Shown: positions 46,879 through 51,257 of the stretch, one piece after another
Layout of the letters: each line of letters begins with the position of its first letter
How positions within the stretch are numbered: position 1 is the stretch's first letter
Source of the DNA: Gammaproteobacteria bacterium
GTDB taxonomy: Bacteria; Pseudomonadota; Gammaproteobacteria; Pseudomonadales; Pseudohongiellaceae
Assembly: GCA_028818225.1 (NCBI GenBank)
Contig: JAPPOG010000017.1
Span: forward strand, 1-51,257
Length of the DNA: 51,257 nt
Direction of reading: 5' to 3'
Program-made: the position numbers and the translations under genes
The notes under the pieces: generated by a model
Databases searched by the model: none
Told to the model about the DNA's origin: nothing
The model's input: only the letters and a program-made list of their open reading frames with translations

Positions 46879-48225
46879 TTAGAGTGATGCTGGTTCTAGC
46901 CATGCACCTACTTCAATCATATCTTCCGCCTTTAAAACCCCGGTCTCCCTTTTAAGAAACAGGTAGTAAGTTATTTGCTCATATCGAGTGCGCTGCAAAT
47001 CTCTTTCTGCTCTGAATTGATCCCTAAGCGCATTTAATACATCAACACTAGTGACCGTTCCCAGTGCGAAGCCCTGCTGCATGGCCTCTGCTGCCAACTC
47101 CGTTGACTCGACGAGAATACGTGCAGCCTCAATTTGAGTCCGGCTTGCTTCTAATAGCAAATAAGCAGACCTTACTCGCTCTCTGGTTTGTAATTGTGTT
47201 GCTCTTAACTCGTACTCAGCGATATTTTGCATACTTAATGCTTCGCTAACAGCTGCACGATTTGATCCGCCTCGATAAATAGGGATTGATAAATTTATTC
47301 CCACATAGGTATTGTCGGTTCTGGCTATCGGCAAGTTGTCAAATCCAACATCAGAATCTTGGCGTTGTGCGATGAAAGAAAAGGTTGGTGCATATGCACC
47401 CCTCTGCCCTGATACCCTTTCCCGAGCAGCGCTTAGAGCTAATTTACTAGCTCGAATTAGTTGGTTATTCTCCTGCGCTTGGTCGACATAGTATTGTTGA
47501 TCAAATTCCAGTTCTGGAACTGATGAACTATCAGATAATCTATATAGTGGCCCTACTTCCAACCCAGAAACTGAACGGAGTGATTCTCTGGCAAGAGCCA
47601 ATTCCGCTTCCAACCTTAATTCTTCTGCTTGAGCTGCCGCGAGACTTGCTTCGCCTTGATAAATATCGGTAACTTGAGCTAGTTGTCTGTCAAACAAACT
47701 CTGGATTTGTTCGAGTTGATTTGACAGGGCATCAATTTCAGAATCGATAGAGTCCAGCGCATTGTTTGCCTGCAGAACATTGAAATATCTTTCAGCGACG
47801 TCTGCAAGAATAGTGGCCAACTGAAAGTAATATTCTTCTTCCAATTGATCTTCAACTATAGAGGCACGTTTACGCTCACTAAACGTTTGCCAGTTAAACA
47901 AAACTTGAGTCAGCGAGAGGAAATAACGCTCACCGTCGAACTCTCGGGACTGATTAAATTGATTAAGGCGATTATCGGAAATACTCGCTCCTGCACTTAT
48001 TTGAGGAAGCAGTTGGCTATTAGCAGCATTTTTTCGGGCCGTCCCTATTTTTAGATTTTCTTCTGATATGCGCAGTTCGGTGCTGAAGTTTATGGCTGCA
48101 TTGAAAAAGTCTTCTAGGCTTGAGCCTGGAATTGGCTGTGCATCGGAATGAGTGTGGTGAGACAAAGAAAGAACAACTAGAACACTTAAAAGAACCTTAT
48201 TGCTGAAAACCCAAGTTGTACGCAT
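46879..48225 (-). CDS. TolC-family type I secretion outer-membrane protein
   Basis: Outer-membrane channel-tunnel of a type I secretion system. The 448-residue product has a signal peptide (core VLLSVLVVLSLSHHTHS) and the long alpha-helical repeats of TolC, with two homologous halves: AAINFSTELRISEENLKIG near the start and LVESTELAAEAMQQGFALGT in the second half. LSLTQVLFNWQTFSERKRAS and GINLSIPIYRGGSNRAAVSE are typical of the beta-barrel ends of each half. It starts three bases after the HlyD-type gene, and the uncharacterised gene follows it. Confidence 0.92.
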   Translation of the reverse strand: MRTTWVFSNKVLLSVLVVLSLSHHTHSDAQPIPGSSLEDFFNAAINFSTELRISEENLKIGTARKNAANSQLLPQISAGASISDNRLNQFNQSREFDGERYFLSLTQVLFNWQTFSERKRASIVEDQLEEEYYFQLATILADVAERYFNVLQANNALDSIDSEIDALSNQLEQIQSLFDRQLAQVTDIYQGEASLAAAQAEELRLEAELALARESLRSVSGLEVGPLYRLSDSSSVPELEFDQQYYVDQAQENNQLIRASKLALSAARERVSGQRGAYAPTFSFIAQRQDSDVGFDNLPIARTDNTYVGINLSIPIYRGGSNRAAVSEALSMQNIAEYELRATQLQTRERVRSAYLLLEASRTQIEAARILVESTELAAEAMQQGFALGTVTSVDVLNALRDQFRAERDLQRTRYEQITYYLFLKRETGVLKAEDMIEVGAWLEPASL

Positions 48226-48228
48226 TAA

Positions 48229-49551
48229 CTAGTCTTCCCTGAATCCGCGAGCTATCGCATTTGAGAATGGCTTGAATATATACTCCAGGAAAGTTCTTTC
48301 TCCAGTTGCAATGAAGACCTCAGCGGGCATACCCGGGATCAATACTAGGTCCCCTAAATCGTCTAAGCTGTCTGGAGAAACCTCTACCCGCGCAAGATAG
48401 TAGGGAATGTTAGTGGTCTCATTAACCATACTTTCTGCTGAAATATTAATTACTTCACCAAAGATTGTAGGGACACTTCCCATACCGAAGGTGGAGAATC
48501 GAATTGTTGCCCGCTGCCCTACTTCAACTCGGTCGATATCTACGGGGGCTACTTCGGCTTCGATAATTAGATCTTCTTCTTGAGGCACAATATCTACGAT
48601 TCGCATTCCAGGCCCTATTACACCGCCGATCGTATGTACTTGTAATCCATTGACTATGCCAGACTCTGGTGCTCGTACCTCTGTTCGGGAGACGACATCC
48701 TGAAGCGCCGTAATTCTTTCAATTACACCATTTACATTTGTTTGCACTTCACCGAGCTCGGTAACAACTTGATTTCTGAATTCTCTTTCCTGTTGAATAA
48801 TCTGTAATTGGGTTTCACCGATTTGTATTTCCGTTGCTGAAATGCTCGCGTGAAGCTCCGCAGCCTCCCCTAGGAAAGTGGCTACATTCCTTTCAAGATC
48901 CCTTAATCTAGTTTTATCTGAGAAACCCTGGCCTAAAAGCGCACGAATATCTTCCGACTCCTCTTCGAAAGATTTTGCTAACGTGTCTTTGCTTTCTTTA
49001 AGGGCTATAAGTCCAGTTATTTGAGATCTAAGTTGCTGTATACGTTGCTCTAATACCTGAGTGCTATTTTCAAGTGTTGAACGGCGCGCGTTAAAAATTT
49101 CAATTTGTCCTGAAGTTTCCTCTTCTGCTCTTTCTCCAAGTTCCAGAAACTCCTGGGAATATCCAAGGGTTGCTAAACCATCCCTTTCAGCCATTAACCT
49201 CACTTCCAATGCTCGTAAAGAAATATATTCATTGTTCGCAATTTCCAGCTGTGCCAGCGACTGAGTGCTATCTAAATTTAGGATTGGGTCTCCTTCTTGA
49301 ACATGAGCACCATTTTCAACAAATATCTGGTCGATAATTCCACCCTCTAAATGCTGGACGATTTTGCTGTAAGAGCGGACAGTTACTCTGCCTGGAGCAA
49401 GAGCAGCGCCATCGATGGGCGCAGTAGAAGCCCAAATCCCACCAAATCCAAAGAGCGCAACAAAAAGGAACATTCCGAACCTATTGTGAGTACTAAGATT
49501 AGAGTCGAATTTAGATACTGTTTTAACGGAGTTATTCACTTGTTCATCCAT
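48229..49551 (-). CDS. HlyD-family type I secretion periplasmic adaptor
   Basis: Membrane fusion protein linking the ABC transporter to the TolC-type channel. The 440-residue protein has one N-terminal helix (about residues 25-43, FGMFLFVALFGFGGIWAST), the lipoyl-domain half KIVQHLEGGIIDQIFVENGA with VQEGDPILNLDSTQS, two long coiled-coil stretches (about 75-260) and the second lipoyl half EVRAPESGIVNGLQVHTIGG. The VQHLEGG signature and length match the PrtE/AprE/PrsE subfamily that pairs with PrtD-type ATPases and exports proteases, lipases and RTX proteins. It starts 15 bases after the ABC gene. Confidence 0.93.
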   Translation of the reverse strand: MDEQVNNSVKTVSKFDSNLSTHNRFGMFLFVALFGFGGIWASTAPIDGAALAPGRVTVRSYSKIVQHLEGGIIDQIFVENGAHVQEGDPILNLDSTQSLAQLEIANNEYISLRALEVRLMAERDGLATLGYSQEFLELGERAEEETSGQIEIFNARRSTLENSTQVLEQRIQQLRSQITGLIALKESKDTLAKSFEEESEDIRALLGQGFSDKTRLRDLERNVATFLGEAAELHASISATEIQIGETQLQIIQQEREFRNQVVTELGEVQTNVNGVIERITALQDVVSRTEVRAPESGIVNGLQVHTIGGVIGPGMRIVDIVPQEEDLIIEAEVAPVDIDRVEVGQRATIRFSTFGMGSVPTIFGEVINISAESMVNETTNIPYYLARVEVSPDSLDDLGDLVLIPGMPAEVFIATGERTFLEYIFKPFSNAIARGFRED

Positions 49552-49566
49552 TATGTTTTTCTAATC

Positions 49567-51257
49567 TCATGAAGAACCTTCCATTTTATTGGGCAGTTTT
49601 GTTACTTTGGATTTATTGGCATTCATGGCCTGCAAGACATCATTCTTTTCACCAAAGTGCAGTACCACCCCATCTTTCATAAGAAGTAACTTATCAACTA
49701 AAGAGAGAATAGATGTTCTATGGGTAACAACGATAATAGTGCGACCAGACCCTTTTATGCGATTCAGAGTAGAGAGCAAATCACGTTCTCCCTGGTCATC
49801 TAAATTTGAGTTAGGTTCATCTAGAATTATCAATTTTGGCTCGTCGTATATTGCGCGTGCTAACCCTAACCTTTGTCTTTGTCCTGCAGACAGTGCCCCA
49901 CCATTTGCATTGATTATGGTGTCATACCCATTTGGGAGGCTCAGAATCATTTCATGTATTCCAGCAGATTTTGACGCTTGAATAATTTTGTCTGAGTTCT
50001 CATTAGAGAATCGGCAAATATTTGCAGCGATAGTGCCATCAAACAATTCAATATCCTGAGGTAAATAACCCATATGCGGCCCAAGGTGGTCCCTGTCCCA
50101 CTGATTGATTTCTGCTCCGTCTAGCCTAACTGTGCCGGCTCTAACTGGCCAAACTCCCAGTATTGCTCTAACAAGGCTTGTTTTACCGGCGGCGCTTGGC
50201 CCTATAACTCCCATAGATTCCCCAGCTCTTAATTGAAACGCCACCCCTTTAACAGATGCGATACTAGAGCCCGGAGGGGTAACAATGAGATTTTCAATTG
50301 ATAAAGCGCCCGTTGGGGCGGGCAATGCCATTCTTTCGTTTTCTTCAGGAAAAGCATTAAGGAGAGCTTTGAGTCTTGCAAATTGATTCTTGGCTTCAAT
50401 GAACCCTTTCCAAGATGCGACCATCAGATCTATAGGTGCCAGAGCCCTTCCCAATAAGAGCGATCCTGCGATCATCATACCCGGCGTAATTTGCTGGTTT
50501 ACTGCAAGATAGGCGCCTATTCCCAATAAGAACGATTGAGAGATTAATCTAAATGACTTACTAATTGCGGCAAGCCTTCCGGCAATGGTGCTCGCTATAG
50601 CTTGTTCGTTTCCAGCGTCATCATACAACTTGTCATTTTGTCGTCTGATATTTGCACCCATGCCCATTCCCTGGATTACCTCTGAGTTTCTTAGACTGTT
50701 TTGAAATGAAATATTTGCTTTGTTTGTCAGACCATTAGCTTCTAGCAATCTTGATGATGTGGATTTTTGTGTAACTATCGCCAAAATTATCATTATGACG
50801 GCACAGATTAATGCTGCTATGCCAAACAAAGGATGAAACAGAAACATTATTGCGATGTAGATAGGTGCCCATGGCGCATCCATTATCGCGAAAATTCCAT
50901 TTCCTGTAATGAATTGACGTAGCGCTAATAAATCTGACATTGCCTGGCCGGAGCCGCTAGGATTGCCAGTCATGAGTGTGTGTTTTGAAGCGGCAATTGA
51001 TACTGCGTCTCGCAGACTATTTTCCAGACGGACATTAGCCGCTATGAGTAGTCTACTTCGGACCCATTCAAACCCGCCAGCCGCTGCTAAAAGGACTATC
51101 ATCAGTATAGTTAGCATGCCAAGAGTGCTCATACTGCCGCTAGAAACAACCCGATCATAAACTTGCAGCATGTAAATTATAGGCGTGAGCATCAGTATGT
51201 TTAATGAAGCGCTAAAAACAACCTCGTAAAAGAAGTAGCCTCTAATTTGGCGTAACG
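49567..51257 (-). CDS. Type I secretion ABC transporter (PrtD/AprD type), 5' end cut by the window edge
   Basis: Fused membrane and ATPase subunit of a type I secretion system. The frame stays open to the right edge and reads RQIRGYFFYEVVFSASLNIL before LMLTPIIYMLQVYDRV, as in the PrtD/AprD family, so ATG 51192 is internal and only the very N-terminus is missing; 541 residues lie from that Met. The ABC domain has Walker A GPSAAGKTS (about residues 330-339 from that Met), signature LSAGQRQRLGLARAIY, Walker B LIILDEPNSNLDD and VVTHRTSIL. No C39 peptidase domain is visible. The transported protein is not in the window; it may be encoded to the right. Confidence 0.94.
   Translation of the reverse strand, partial: LRQIRGYFFYEVVFSASLNILMLTPIIYMLQVYDRVVSSGSMSTLGMLTILMIVLLAAAGGFEWVRSRLLIAANVRLENSLRDAVSIAASKHTLMTGNPSGSGQAMSDLLALRQFITGNGIFAIMDAPWAPIYIAIMFLFHPLFGIAALICAVIMIILAIVTQKSTSSRLLEANGLTNKANISFQNSLRNSEVIQGMGMGANIRRQNDKLYDDAGNEQAIASTIAGRLAAISKSFRLISQSFLLGIGAYLAVNQQITPGMMIAGSLLLGRALAPIDLMVASWKGFIEAKNQFARLKALLNAFPEENERMALPAPTGALSIENLIVTPPGSSIASVKGVAFQLRAGESMGVIGPSAAGKTSLVRAILGVWPVRAGTVRLDGAEINQWDRDHLGPHMGYLPQDIELFDGTIAANICRFSNENSDKIIQASKSAGIHEMILSLPNGYDTIINANGGALSAGQRQRLGLARAIYDEPKLIILDEPNSNLDDQGERDLLSTLNRIKGSGRTIIVVTHRTSILSLVDKLLLMKDGVVLHFGEKNDVLQAMNANKSKVTKLPNKMEGSS

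Overview
The window looks like an origin-proximal piece of a gammaproteobacterial chromosome, most like the Pseudomonadales/Cellvibrionales and probably marine. This rests on gene content and order. gyrB-plsC-gmhB-glyS-glyQ, htrB, trkA-rsmB-fmt-def, a LysM gene, dprA, tsaC, hemF and aroE follow almost the order seen beside oriC in Pseudomonas. znuABC, polA, engB, cytochrome c4 and dsbA form a block that in Pseudomonas lies on the other side of the origin. No rRNA, tRNA, insertion sequence, prophage or CRISPR array was seen. TTG and GTG starts are common.

Layout. 1-18.5 kb holds housekeeping genes: DNA gyrase B (5' end cut off), phospholipid and LPS-core enzymes, glycyl-tRNA synthetase, a lipid A-type acyltransferase, the Trk potassium system, 16S rRNA methylation, the formyl-methionine cycle (fmt, def), then LysM, dprA, purE, tsaC, hemF and aroE. 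Two neighbours here look damaged: the LysM gene has an in-frame amber codon, and the 5' end of dprA appears out of frame with its ribosome binding site. 18.6-25.7 kb is a heme-copper oxidase locus. A five-gene reverse-strand operon encodes subunit II with two fused cytochrome c domains, subunit I, two different subunit III-like proteins and a small subunit IV-like protein. Heme O synthase (ctaB) and a Sco copper chaperone run divergently. 25.7-28.3 kb is zinc uptake, znuCB divergent from znuA, with a good Zur-box candidate between them. 28.3-33.3 kb holds polA (its proofreading site is degenerate), engB, cytochrome c4 and dsbA, ending at a strong terminator.

33.5-43.4 kb is a type II secretion operon in the order L-M-E-F-D-G-H-I-J-K. 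It has no gspC, gspN or prepilin peptidase in the window, and its secretin seems to be a lipoprotein. DsbA just upstream could supply disulfides to exported substrates. 43.4-46.3 kb has an ABC exporter of the O-antigen type (Wzm/Wzt, the latter with a C-terminal substrate-binding extension) and a PIG-L/LmbE-type deacetylase. 46.3 kb to the right edge is a reverse-strand type I secretion operon: ABC ATPase of the PrtD/AprD type (cut by the edge), HlyD-type adaptor, TolC-type outer-membrane protein, and a small protein I do not recognise.

The right third is therefore devoted to the cell surface and export, and the left two thirds to core metabolism and respiration. The most notable points are the predicted proofreading-deficient DNA polymerase I, the adjacent LysM/dprA lesions, the oxidase with a fused cytochrome c4-like tail and duplicated subunit III, the gspC-less type II cluster, and the unknown protein in the type I operon. 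All functional calls come from reading motifs; no database search was run.
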